From: CAYVHB01 sp964450865
Lineage (GTDB): Bacteria; Bacillota; Clostridia; Saccharofermentanales; UBA5734
Direction of reading: 5' to 3'
Assembly (NCBI GenBank): GCA_964450865.1
Contig: CAYVHB010000076.1
Span: 1-5,021 of the forward strand
DNA: 5,021 nucleotides
The stretch's first letter is position 1; the number at the start of each line of letters is the position of its first letter. Under the pieces are notes generated by a model. The model was not told where the DNA came from, did not search any database, and worked only from the letters and a program-made list of their open reading frames with translations. Positions 1-5,021 of this stretch are shown here, one piece after another. The position numbers were made by a program, and so were the translations under genes.

Positions 1-59
1 TGGAGTTGGCCTGGTACGTGGTCGGACTGGCTGGACAGGACGACGGATGGATCTTCGAT

Positions 60-125
60 GCACTTCGCTCGGACAAGATCGCTGACGCGATCAACTCGCT
101 CGGGTGCATCGGCCCCGGTCCGGGC
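60..125. repeat. Palindromic GC-rich repeat element, copy 1 (left arm missing)
   Basis: Positions 60-116 match 4965-5021 at 56 of 57 bases; the only difference is G72 versus A4977. The core contains a perfect inverted repeat, GATCGC (77-82) and GCGATC (87-92), around the tetraloop TGAC. It is enclosed by a weaker outer pairing of GCACTT (60-65) with GGGTGC (102-107). The GC-rich tail 111-125 is the reverse complement, at 14 of 15 bases, of the GC-rich segment just left of copy 2 (4948-4962). The intact element therefore appears to be one large imperfect palindrome of about 83 bp. Copy 1 keeps the right arm, but its left flank (before 60) does not match. The element ends at 125, directly against the stop codon (126-128) of the minus-strand transporter. 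Placement 3' of genes resembles REP/BIME-like elements, which is inference. Bases 1-59 show no other recognisable feature. Confidence 0.75.
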
Positions 126-2264
126 TTATGACGTTTGAATTTTGCGGGGCGCTTTATCCTGTTCAGGTGATTGCTTTTTCCGGTAGAGGGCCAGGATCAG
201 CAGGCCCAGCAGGGAGGCGATTGTGACGGTCAGGTAGATTTGCTTGAAACCGACGTTCAGCGTGGTCTGGAAGGCGGTCTCGAGCTGTGGCCTGCGGGTT
301 TCGATTTCCTGCAGGTAGTTGTCTTTGGCGGTGGCGAAGGCTGTGGGCAGGGCTGCTTTCAGTTCGTTCATCTGGCGCAGTGTCTCGGCCAGCTGGGCCC
401 GTGCACCTTGAATGCCATTCAGTCCGGCCTGTAATCCGGCCAATTGGCCTTTGTTGGCGTTGATTTTTTCGACCAGGGCGGTCTGGGCGGCTGGCAGCAG
501 GGTCGGGCCCTGATTTGTCAGTGATTGCTCCATCTGGGCAATGCCCTGGTTAAGACCGCTGGCCGCCTGTTGCATCTGGGCCAGCTGCTGGTCCATATTA
601 CGGATCGCCGTGCTGATGCCGGCTATGCCGTTGTCCAGTCCCTGATTGATTCCCTGGAGAATTTCCGGGGTTCTGGCTGTGAACAGGCGGTCGGCCAGGA
701 TTTTGCTGTTGTCAACGATTGTTGTGACGTCAGATGTGCGCATCAGGGCTACCAGATCAGCCGGCAGTCCGTTGCCGCTGCCGCCATTCATCTGGATATC
801 AATGGTCTGATAAGCGGTCAGGTCTGGTATCTGCATATTGGCAAACTGGGCTTGTGTCGCCGGGTCGGTTTGCAGATGCTGGAAGGTCTCCGTAAGTTCC
901 TGGGCGTATGGCAGGGGTGGCACTTGCAGCTGGGCCGGCAGTTGTTTCATCACCTCGGTCTGGACGTTCAGCCCGGCGTGGGCGATAAAGCCGACCATTA
1001 TCGCCGGGGCGATCGCCGTGCCCACCGAACGAATCAGTGACAGGGTCGCCAGGGCCGAGTTGGCCTGCTCCGGCCGTGTATTGTCGAGCATCATGTAATT
1101 GAGTGGTGTGCCCATCGTAAATCCGATACCCAGGCCGATCAGGACCAGGCTGATGACGGTTGTCAGGATCGTGGGGGCCTGGACCGTGACCAGGATCAGG
1201 AACAGCGACCCGATGACCGATATCAAAAAGCCGAAGCCGAGGACAATTTTAACACCGATCTTGTCGATGAGCTTGCCGGAGAAAGGGGCGCCGACGCCGG
1301 CGAACAGGCCAAGAATCAGGACAAAATAGCCGCCACTGCCACTTTTGATTTTCAGGGTATTCTCTGCGAATTGCGGCACAAAGATCATGCCGATGATGAC
1401 AATCCCGGTCATGAAGGCCAGGATCAGGGTGATAATGATCCGGGAATTGCGGAAATAGGCAATGTTGATAACCGGGTCAGCGGCTTTGCGTTCAATCAGG
1501 ATAAAGACTGGCAGCAGGAGTGCGAAGATGAGCAGGAACGGATAGACATTGTTGCTGCGCAAGGTCTCGCCGAGGGAAAAGAAATCAATATTCTTCAGCC
1601 CGTACATCAGGGAGAGGACCATCACGGTCAGGACTGTGATACCGCCAAGGTCGATGGGCTGCGTCTGGCTGGCTTTGTTGTTGGGCAGGTTCAGATAGCC
1701 GGCGATCAGGATGAACAGCGTGATGGGCAAGTTGATATAGAATATGAATTGCCAGCGGTCGGCCCCGAAGATGTCAATGATTGCGCTGCCAGCTGAAGCC
1801 CCGAAAATATTGGCGATGCCGTAGACACCACCGACCAGGCCGAGCGCCATGCCCCGCTTTTCGCGCGGGAATGTTGTGCCAAATTCAGCGGTGGCGATCG
1901 GCAAAATACCGCCGCCGCCAATGGCCTGCACGGTCCGGGCCGCCAGCAGCAGGGGGAAACTGGCAAAATTCTGGGATAACCCGCAAAACAGTGACCCCAG
2001 TCCAAAGAGGAAAATGCTGGAGAGATACACATATTTGCGGCCAAAACGGTCAGCCAGTTTGCCCATGATCGGGATACTGGCCGCGTAAGCCAGGGTATAG
2101 ATTGTGATCATCCAGATACCGGTCTTTTCATCGACGCCCAGGTTGTTCTGGATAATCGTCCGGGCTGGCGACACGATGCCGGTATCGATGGCCCCCATGA
2201 AGATACCGAGCAGATACGTTACCATAATCAGGACGAAGCCGGTTTTCTTGTTTGTCTGTTCCAT
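126..2264 (-). CDS. 14-TM MFS multidrug efflux transporter (DHA2/EmrB-QacA type) with large extracytoplasmic loop
   Basis: Predicted drug:proton antiporter of the inner membrane, exporting toxic or amphipathic compounds; the substrate cannot be read from sequence. The 712-residue protein has the TM1 acidic motif around D27 (DTGIVSPA), MFS motif A at 68-79 (GKLADRFGRKYV), motif B with R110 and Q113, and a degenerate motif C at about 142-160. It also has WQFIFYINLP at 171-180, typical of DHA2 pumps, and a second motif-A-like loop at 329-339. Family members are usually 450-550 residues. The excess is an extracytoplasmic insertion of about 240 residues (roughly 430-672) between the penultimate and last TM segments. 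It is rich in Gln, Leu and Ala and has coiled-coil-like spacing at about 540-660. The last TM is about 673-694, followed by a short basic tail. The start is fixed by TAAGGAG (2274-2280), 9 nt upstream. It lies downstream of a marR gene, probably its regulator. The stop codon abuts the repeat element. Confidence 0.96.
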   Translation of the reverse strand: MEQTNKKTGFVLIMVTYLLGIFMGAIDTGIVSPARTIIQNNLGVDEKTGIWMITIYTLAYAASIPIMGKLADRFGRKYVYLSSIFLFGLGSLFCGLSQNFASFPLLLAARTVQAIGGGGILPIATAEFGTTFPREKRGMALGLVGGVYGIANIFGASAGSAIIDIFGADRWQFIFYINLPITLFILIAGYLNLPNNKASQTQPIDLGGITVLTVMVLSLMYGLKNIDFFSLGETLRSNNVYPFLLIFALLLPVFILIERKAADPVINIAYFRNSRIIITLILAFMTGIVIIGMIFVPQFAENTLKIKSGSGGYFVLILGLFAGVGAPFSGKLIDKIGVKIVLGFGFLISVIGSLFLILVTVQAPTILTTVISLVLIGLGIGFTMGTPLNYMMLDNTRPEQANSALATLSLIRSVGTAIAPAIMVGFIAHAGLNVQTEVMKQLPAQLQVPPLPYAQELTETFQHLQTDPATQAQFANMQIPDLTAYQTIDIQMNGGSGNGLPADLVALMRTSDVTTIVDNSKILADRLFTARTPEILQGINQGLDNGIAGISTAIRNMDQQLAQMQQAASGLNQGIAQMEQSLTNQGPTLLPAAQTALVEKINANKGQLAGLQAGLNGIQGARAQLAETLRQMNELKAALPTAFATAKDNYLQEIETRRPQLETAFQTTLNVGFKQIYLTVTIASLLGLLILALYRKKQSPEQDKAPRKIQTS

Positions 2265-2307
2265 TGCTTAATACTCCTTATGATGTGGGATGAACAGGGT
2301 GTTGTGA

Positions 2308-2331
2308 TTTCTGTACAGCCTGTTGCAGAAA
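2308..2331. repeat. Imperfect palindrome in the leader of the efflux gene
   Basis: TTTCTG (2308-2313) and CAGAAA (2326-2331) form perfect 6-bp arms around a 12-nt spacer, which itself contains CAG (2316-2318) and CTG (2320-2322). It lies 44-67 bp upstream of the efflux start codon. It could be an mRNA hairpin or a protein-binding site. It does not match the dyad in front of marR closely, so a shared regulator is not shown. It has no T-tract on the minus strand and is therefore not a terminator. Confidence 0.35.
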
Positions 2332-2383
2332 GGTGGACCAGGACCCTTAAGAGTAAGGATGGATAAAGGGTTGCAACACGGGC

Positions 2384-2422
2384 GATGGATACGGGTGATG
2401 GATACGGGTGATGGATACGGGC
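2384..2422. repeat. Three tandem 13-bp repeats between marR and the efflux gene
   Basis: The unit GATGGATACGGGT occurs at 2384-2396, 2397-2409 and 2410-2422. The first two copies are identical and the third differs only at its last base (T to C). A degenerate fourth copy lies at 2358-2371 (GATGGATAAAGGGT). Both the degenerate copy and copy three run into a TGCAA-containing tail (GGGTTGCAACA and GGGCTGCAATC). This suggests an older duplication of about 26 bp followed by expansion of the inner unit. A length of 13 is not a multiple of three, and the tract is in the gap between two genes. Copy number may vary between strains by slippage and would alter the marR-to-transporter distance. Confidence 0.85.
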
Positions 2423-2450
2423 TGCAATCGGCTGGAGGCGGGTGTGTTTT

Positions 2451-2873
2451 TCAGATGTGGGTTGCAATCGCATTTTTAGTCATGTTCTGTACCATCGGCT
2501 CCAGGGCAGCCAGTTCGGTCGGGCTCAGGCCAGCCAGGACAGCCTCGTCCCAAGTGGCCAGTACTTGCCGGATTGGCCCAAGCATAGCCTGGCCGGCTTG
2601 CGTCAGTGTCAGCAGTTTCTCCCGCTTGTTATGCGGATTCTCCTGGCGACTGATCAGCCGCTTTTCTTCAAGCTTGACGATCGTCCGGGTGATTGCTCCC
2701 TTGTCAATCAGCAGATGCCGGGCAATGGTTTCCTGGTTGGCATTTTCAAAAACAGAAATAAATAGCAGGACACTTTGCTCCGGATAACCCAGGTCGATGC
2801 CAAGCCTGGCCAGCTGCCGTTCGCAAAAAATCCAGTGGTAACGGACAATCACCGAGAGATGGTGCATCAGCAT
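2451..2873 (-). CDS. MarR-family winged-helix transcriptional regulator
   Basis: Predicted cytoplasmic dimeric repressor, released from DNA by small-molecule ligands, as is known for MarR proteins beside efflux pumps. The product from this start is 140 residues, normal for the family. An N-terminal dimerisation helix (about 2-25) precedes the winged helix-turn-helix. The HTH is NQETIARHLL at about 46-55, followed by a recognition helix beginning DKGAITRTI at about 57-65. The wing at about 76-91 (RQENPHNKREKLLTLT) corresponds to the family's DxRxxxxxLT region, with NKRE in place of the usual D-R-R. C-terminal helices complete the dimer interface. An ATG at 2888 would add five residues, but it has almost no ribosome binding site and coincides with the predicted transcription start. 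The ATG at 2873 has GGGGGT 8 nt upstream and is preferred. The gene precedes the efflux pump on the same strand, 186 bp away, and probably controls both itself and the pump. Confidence 0.92.
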   Translation of the reverse strand: MLMHHLSVIVRYHWIFCERQLARLGIDLGYPEQSVLLFISVFENANQETIARHLLIDKGAITRTIVKLEEKRLISRQENPHNKREKLLTLTQAGQAMLGPIRQVLATWDEAVLAGLSPTELAALEPMVQNMTKNAIATHI

Positions 2874-2892
2874 GAAGTAAACCCCCATTCCG

Positions 2893-2920
2893 TTTATGTT
2901 GCCAGTACAACAGTTGTCAA
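2893..2920 (-). promoter_or_regulatory. Candidate marR promoter
   Basis: On the minus strand a perfect -35 TTGACA (2915-2920) is followed after 16 bp by CATAAA (2893-2898), which matches TATAAT at four positions. Transcription would start near 2886, so the upstream ATG at 2888 could not lie within the message. This supports translation from 2873. The promoter is entirely covered by the nested palindrome at 2895-2929. Confidence 0.5.
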
Positions 2921-2929
2921 TGCAACATA
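2895..2929. promoter_or_regulatory. Nested coaxial palindrome, probable MarR operator
   Basis: Outer arms TATGTTGC (2895-2902) and GCAACATA (2922-2929) and inner arms ACAAC (2907-2911) and GTTGT (2913-2917) are all perfect and share one centre at 2912. The same bases can be read as two TTG-N6-CAA sites, 2899-2910 and 2914-2925, arranged symmetrically. MarR dimers typically bind short AT-leaning dyads over their own promoter. This one covers the predicted -35 and -10 of marR, so autorepression is the natural inference. Binding has not been shown. Confidence 0.65.
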
Positions 2930-2970
2930 TAATAACATAGTAAAAGGCCCGTTCCCGTAACCTGAGTAAC

Positions 2971-2983
2971 TGCTATAATAGCA
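2971..2983 (+). promoter_or_regulatory. Extended -10 promoter candidate within a 13-bp palindrome
   Basis: TATAAT at 2974-2979 is a perfect -10, preceded by TG at 2971-2972, giving an extended -10 (TGN-TATAAT). The -35 region about 17 bp upstream is poor. The sequence 2971-2983 is a perfect palindrome (TGCTAT, A, ATAGCA), so a -10-like TATTAT also reads on the minus strand. Transcription rightward would start near 2986 and leave a leader of about 165 nt before the 57-residue protein. Confidence 0.45.
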
Positions 2984-3015
2984 ATTTTTACCATTCATCT
3001 TGCAAATAGCGACAA

Positions 3016-3043
3016 TTGCCCGGCAGCAGATCTGGTGTACAAT
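3016..3043 (+). promoter_or_regulatory. Second plus-strand promoter candidate
   Basis: TTGCCC (3016-3021), a 16-bp spacer and TACAAT (3038-3043) give four and five consensus matches. Initiation near 3050 would leave a leader of about 100 nt. A perfect inverted repeat, GATCTG (3029-3034) and CAGATC (3049-3054), brackets the -10 and the predicted start point and could be an operator. The possible GTG start at 3035 overlaps this -10, which argues against an N-terminally extended reading of the downstream gene. Confidence 0.45.
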
Positions 3044-3136
3044 AAAAACAGATCGTGCACGGTGCGCACATGCATGAAAACCACTGCCCAGAACAAAGGA
3101 CAAACCAGGACCAACGCAGCAGCCAGCAGTAAACTA

Positions 3137-3144
3137 AGGGAGGT
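3137..3144 (+). promoter_or_regulatory. Ribosome binding site that decides the small-gene start
   Basis: AGGGAGGT is near-perfectly complementary to the 16S rRNA tail. Its GGAGG core lies only 2 nt from the in-frame ATG at 3146 but 8 nt from the ATG at 3152, the usual distance. Other in-frame candidates at 3035 (GTG) and 3074 (ATG) have no comparable site. Confidence 0.75.
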
Positions 3145-3151
3145 AATGAGC

Positions 3152-3325
3152 ATGCCAGTCAGGAAAATGAGACAGAAACTCATGCAATACTTCGAAATGG
3201 CCGGAGCCGCTACGACCATCGCCCAGCTCGAAGACATGACCGAAGACGAAATCAGACAGCTTTGTGAAGACACATTCGGCCAGGAAGAGACAGACAAGAT
3301 CATCCAGGATAGCAAGAACAACTAA
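3152..3325 (+). CDS. Small 57-residue charged protein of unknown function
   Basis: Not recognised as a member of any family. The protein is 57 residues, begins MPVRKMRQKL and ends IIQDSKNN. It has no signal peptide, no TM segment, and only one cysteine (C38). Its charge is split: the first 10 residues are strongly basic, while about 25-50 is acidic (for example EDMTEDEIRQ and FGQEETDKII). The residue pattern suggests two or three short amphipathic helices joined by a turn near FGQ (42-44). It has one of the best ribosome binding sites in the window and one or two promoter candidates upstream, supporting real expression. Its stop is 88 bp before the sugar symporter on the same strand, so cotranscription is likely. 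An 83-residue form from 3074 is possible but less supported. A regulatory or adaptor peptide role is only a guess. Confidence 0.65.
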   Translation: MPVRKMRQKLMQYFEMAGAATTIAQLEDMTEDEIRQLCEDTFGQEETDKIIQDSKNN

Positions 3326-3332
3326 GTGATGA

Positions 3333-3369
3333 CTGGACCGGCCATGTACGGTCTGCAGTCCCGGTCCAG
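3333..3369 (+). other. Intergenic hairpin with an alternative pairing, upstream of the symporter
   Basis: CTGGACCGG (3333-3341) and CCGGTCCAG (3361-3369) form a perfect 9-bp stem with a 19-nt loop. The same left arm can pair instead with CGGTC (3349-3353) through GACCG (3336-3340), closing an 8-nt loop. The stem is followed by an A-tract rather than U residues, so it is not a standard terminator. It could be an mRNA-processing or stability hairpin that sets different levels for the two genes, or a mild attenuator. Base complementarity is seen; function is inferred. Confidence 0.55.
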
Positions 3370-3413
3370 AAAAAGCGCACCGGGTTAATTATGGCAAAAA
3401 TTGAGGAGGCATT

Positions 3414-4811
3414 ATGAGCACCGCAGAACAGGTAAGACCCTTCGGTATCAAAGATAAAATCGGATACATGTTCGGGGATTTTGGCAATGACTTTACATTT
3501 ATCTTTTCCAGTATGTTTTTCATGGTTTTCTACACCAAGGTCATGGGCGTCAGCGCCGCAATAGTCGGTACTATGTTCCTCGTCTGCCGTGTTATTGATG
3601 CTTTCACCGATGTTACGATGGGACGTATTGTTGACACCATCAAGCCTGCCAAGGATGGCCGCTTCAGGCCGTGGCTGAGAAGGATGGCCGCACCGGTCGC
3701 CATTGCCAGCTTCCTGTGCTATCAGTCCGGACTGGTCAACATGTCCATGACTTTCAAGGTTGTCTACATGTTTGCCACCTACATCCTGTGGGGCAGCATT
3801 TTCTACACCTCGATCAACATTCCTTACGGTTCCATGGCTTCGGCGATCAGCTCTGATCCGAATGACCGTGCGCAGCTGTCGACCTTCAGAAGCATGGGCG
3901 CTTCTCTGGCTGGCCTGGTTATCGGCGTCGGTGCGCCGCTGATCGTCTACTCGACGGATGCCCAAGGCAACAAGATCATCGACGGCGGCCGCTTCACCCT
4001 GATCGCCGGCATCTTCTCGGTCCTGGCTATCGCCTGCTACATCCTGGCCTACTCCATGACCACCGAGCGCGTGAAAGTTGTCGGTTCCGTGCAGGAGAAG
4101 TCAGTCTCCGCCGGCGCAACTGTCAAGGCGATCTTCACCAACCGCGCCCTGCTGGGCATTATCCTGGCCGCTATCTTCCTGCTCCTGTCCATGCTCCTGA
4201 CCCAGACCATGAACCAGTACCTGTTCGCTGATTACTTCAAGGATATCAAGGCGTTGTCTTTCATCAGCTTGCTCAGTATGATCCCGACCTTTATCCTGGC
4301 GCCGTTTGTCGGTCCGATCACCAAGAAGTTCGGCAAGAAAGAATCAGCTGCGGTGGCCGTGCTGATTGCCGCCCTGACTTACTTCGTGCTCTTTGTCATG
4401 AAAGTCAAGAATCCTTATGTCTATACTGGGATTTCCTTCATCGTCAACATGGGTATGGGCTGGTTCAACCTGATTATCTGGGCCAACATCACTGACGTTA
4501 TCGATTATCAGGAAGTCAAGGTTGGCAAGCGCGAAGACGGCACCATCTACGCCGTGTACTCTTTCTCCCGTAAGCTGGGCCAGGCCCTGGCTGGTGGCCT
4601 GGGCGGCTGGGTCCTCGGGGCGATCGGCTACAATTCGAAGGTCAAGGTTCAGCCGGATAGTGTTACTTCCGGTATGTATGATGTCGCGACCCTGATCCCC
4701 GCGGTCTGCTTCCTCTTGGTTGCCCTGGCTCTGATCTTTGTCTATCCGCTTTCCAAGAAGAAAGTGCTGGAGAATGTTGCGATCCTCAAGAAGCGTCATG
4801 GTGAGGCCTGA
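3414..4811 (+). CDS. GPH-family sugar:cation symporter (MelB/YicJ-like)
   Basis: Predicted 12-TM membrane symporter of the glycoside-pentoside-hexuronide family, coupling uptake of a sugar or glycoside to Na+ or H+. The 465-residue protein has the family's usual length and lacks the C-terminal IIA domain of LacS-type members. Visible family features are the N-terminal GYMFGDFGND (17-26) and the TM2 cation-site motif RVIDAFTDVTMG (59-70) with acidic residues D62 and D66. Others are GRFRPW (82-87), NIPYGSM (135-141), DPNDRAQLSTFR (148-159), and DVIDYQEVKVGKREDG (361-376) followed by RKLGQA with K387. In MelB the position of N135 is an acidic residue (D124), so melibiose-type Na+ coordination is probably not conserved. 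The common DP after the second acidic residue is DV here. GAGGAGG (3403-3409) fixes the start. The many C-ending codons suggest high expression. No glycosidase or sugar regulator lies in the window, so the substrate is open. Confidence 0.96.
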   Translation: MSTAEQVRPFGIKDKIGYMFGDFGNDFTFIFSSMFFMVFYTKVMGVSAAIVGTMFLVCRVIDAFTDVTMGRIVDTIKPAKDGRFRPWLRRMAAPVAIASFLCYQSGLVNMSMTFKVVYMFATYILWGSIFYTSINIPYGSMASAISSDPNDRAQLSTFRSMGASLAGLVIGVGAPLIVYSTDAQGNKIIDGGRFTLIAGIFSVLAIACYILAYSMTTERVKVVGSVQEKSVSAGATVKAIFTNRALLGIILAAIFLLLSMLLTQTMNQYLFADYFKDIKALSFISLLSMIPTFILAPFVGPITKKFGKKESAAVAVLIAALTYFVLFVMKVKNPYVYTGISFIVNMGMGWFNLIIWANITDVIDYQEVKVGKREDGTIYAVYSFSRKLGQALAGGLGGWVLGAIGYNSKVKVQPDSVTSGMYDVATLIPAVCFLLVALALIFVYPLSKKKVLENVAILKKRHGEA

Positions 4812-4882
4812 ACATTCGGATCCCCGCTGTTTTCTGAATAATTGAGGACTGGATCCATCGGGGTCGGTCTGATTGTAAAAAT

Positions 4883-4926
4883 AAGGCTGGCTCGCTGCAG
4901 GATGACTGTGGCGGGTCAGCTTTTTT
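4883..4926 (+). terminator. Strong rho-independent terminator after the symporter
   Basis: The arms at 4886-4900 and 4906-4920 pair along 15 bp, including four G-U wobbles, around the loop GATGA (4901-4905). They are followed directly by six T residues (4921-4926). An A-rich run before the stem can extend the pairing with the T-tract. It lies 72 nt after the symporter stop and marks the end of the plus-strand unit. The stretch 4812-4882 shows no gene. Confidence 0.9.
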
Positions 4927-4947
4927 GTGTGGCAGGGGTAAAGAACA

Positions 4948-5021
4948 GCCCGGGCCGGGGCCGCGCACTTCGCTCGAACAAGATCGCTGACGCGATCAAC
5001 TCGCTCGGGTGCATCGGCCCC
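4948..5021. repeat. Palindromic GC-rich repeat element, copy 2 (cut by window end)
   Basis: The left GC arm (4948-4962, beginning GCCCGGGCC) is complementary at 14 of 15 bases to the right arm of copy 1 (111-125). The core 4965-5021 matches 60-116 with one mismatch at 4977. The inner hairpin is GATCGC (4982-4987), loop TGAC, GCGATC (4992-4997). The window ends inside the right arm; by comparison with copy 1 about nine more bases would complete the element. It begins 21 bp after the terminator T-tract, again 3' of a gene. Confidence 0.75.

Noticed and set aside
77..92. Repeat copy 1 hairpin as a terminator for the efflux gene
   Set aside because: The minus-strand stem is only 6 bp and is followed by TTGTCC, not a U-tract. 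Intrinsic termination here is not supported.
525..1040. Plus-strand open frame of 171 codons inside the efflux gene
   Set aside because: It is antisense to a full-length, motif-complete transporter. Its translation is low-complexity with no recognisable domain, and it has no convincing start. The other antisense frames at 171-434, 838-1098, 1099-1329 and 1371-1796 fail for the same reasons.
2265..2450. Independent promoter for the efflux gene
   Set aside because: The best pairs, such as TTGCAG with TATCCA at 17-bp spacing on the minus strand, match only half of each consensus. Cotranscription from the marR promoter explains the layout more simply.
3070..3132. A 20-codon leader peptide frame before the small gene
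   Set aside because: No ribosome binding site and no run of regulatory codons. The frame is short enough to occur by chance, although it ends only 4 nt before the ribosome binding site.
3035..3151. N-terminal extension of the small protein to 96 residues (GTG 3035) or 83 residues (ATG 3074)
   Set aside because: The GTG overlaps a good -10, and neither start has a ribosome binding site. The strong AGGGAGGT is correctly spaced only for 3152.
3300..3965. Minus-strand open frame of 221 codons over the small gene end and the symporter
   Set aside because: It is antisense to the clearly coding symporter. Its His/Asp/Arg-rich composition is the usual reverse complement of membrane-protein codons. 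The minus-strand frame at 4344-4799 is the same artefact.
4819..4865. Possible hairpin between GATCCCCG (4819-4826) and CGGGGTC (4859-4865)
   Set aside because: It needs a bulge and a loop of about 32 nt, and it is much weaker than the adjacent terminator. It is probably chance.
1..5021. Circular replicon or terminal redundancy suggested by similar ends
   Set aside because: The left copy has 59 bases of unmatched sequence before it and one mismatch. The ends are therefore two separate repeat copies, not an overlap of one circle.

Overview
The window looks like ordinary chromosomal DNA from a moderately GC-rich Bacillota (Firmicutes)-type bacterium. Evidence for this is the strong AGGAGG-type ribosome binding sites, an extended -10 promoter, a long-stemmed U-tract terminator, and the protein families present. 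No phage, plasmid, rRNA, tRNA or CRISPR signature was seen, and the sequence does not allow a genus to be named.

Layout: positions 1-125 hold an edge fragment plus copy 1 of a palindromic GC-rich repeat element. On the minus strand, a MarR-family regulator (2451-2873) lies upstream of a 14-TM drug-efflux-type MFS transporter (126-2264). The 186-bp gap between them carries a short tandem repeat. The pair reads as a classic regulator-efflux unit. A control region (about 2874-3151) separates it from the plus-strand genes and contains a nested palindrome over the predicted marR promoter, plus two plus-strand promoter candidates. On the plus strand come a 57-residue protein of unknown function (3152-3325), a hairpin-bearing gap, and a GPH-family sugar:cation symporter (3414-4811). 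A strong rho-independent terminator follows (4883-4926). Copy 2 of the repeat element (4948-5021) runs off the window edge.

Functionally, the left half is probably an autoregulated, ligand-inducible multidrug or toxic-compound export module. The right half is a sugar or glycoside uptake gene whose partner enzymes lie outside the window. The two halves share a divergent intergenic region, but nothing shows that they work together.

No clear new multi-gene system was found. The points most worth a second look are the palindromic repeat at both ends, the coaxial nested operator in front of marR, the roughly 240-residue coiled-coil-rich extracytoplasmic insertion in the efflux pump, and the unidentified 57-residue protein. 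No gene-free stretch exceeds 300 bases; the longest are 2874-3151 and 4812-5021, and their contents are listed.
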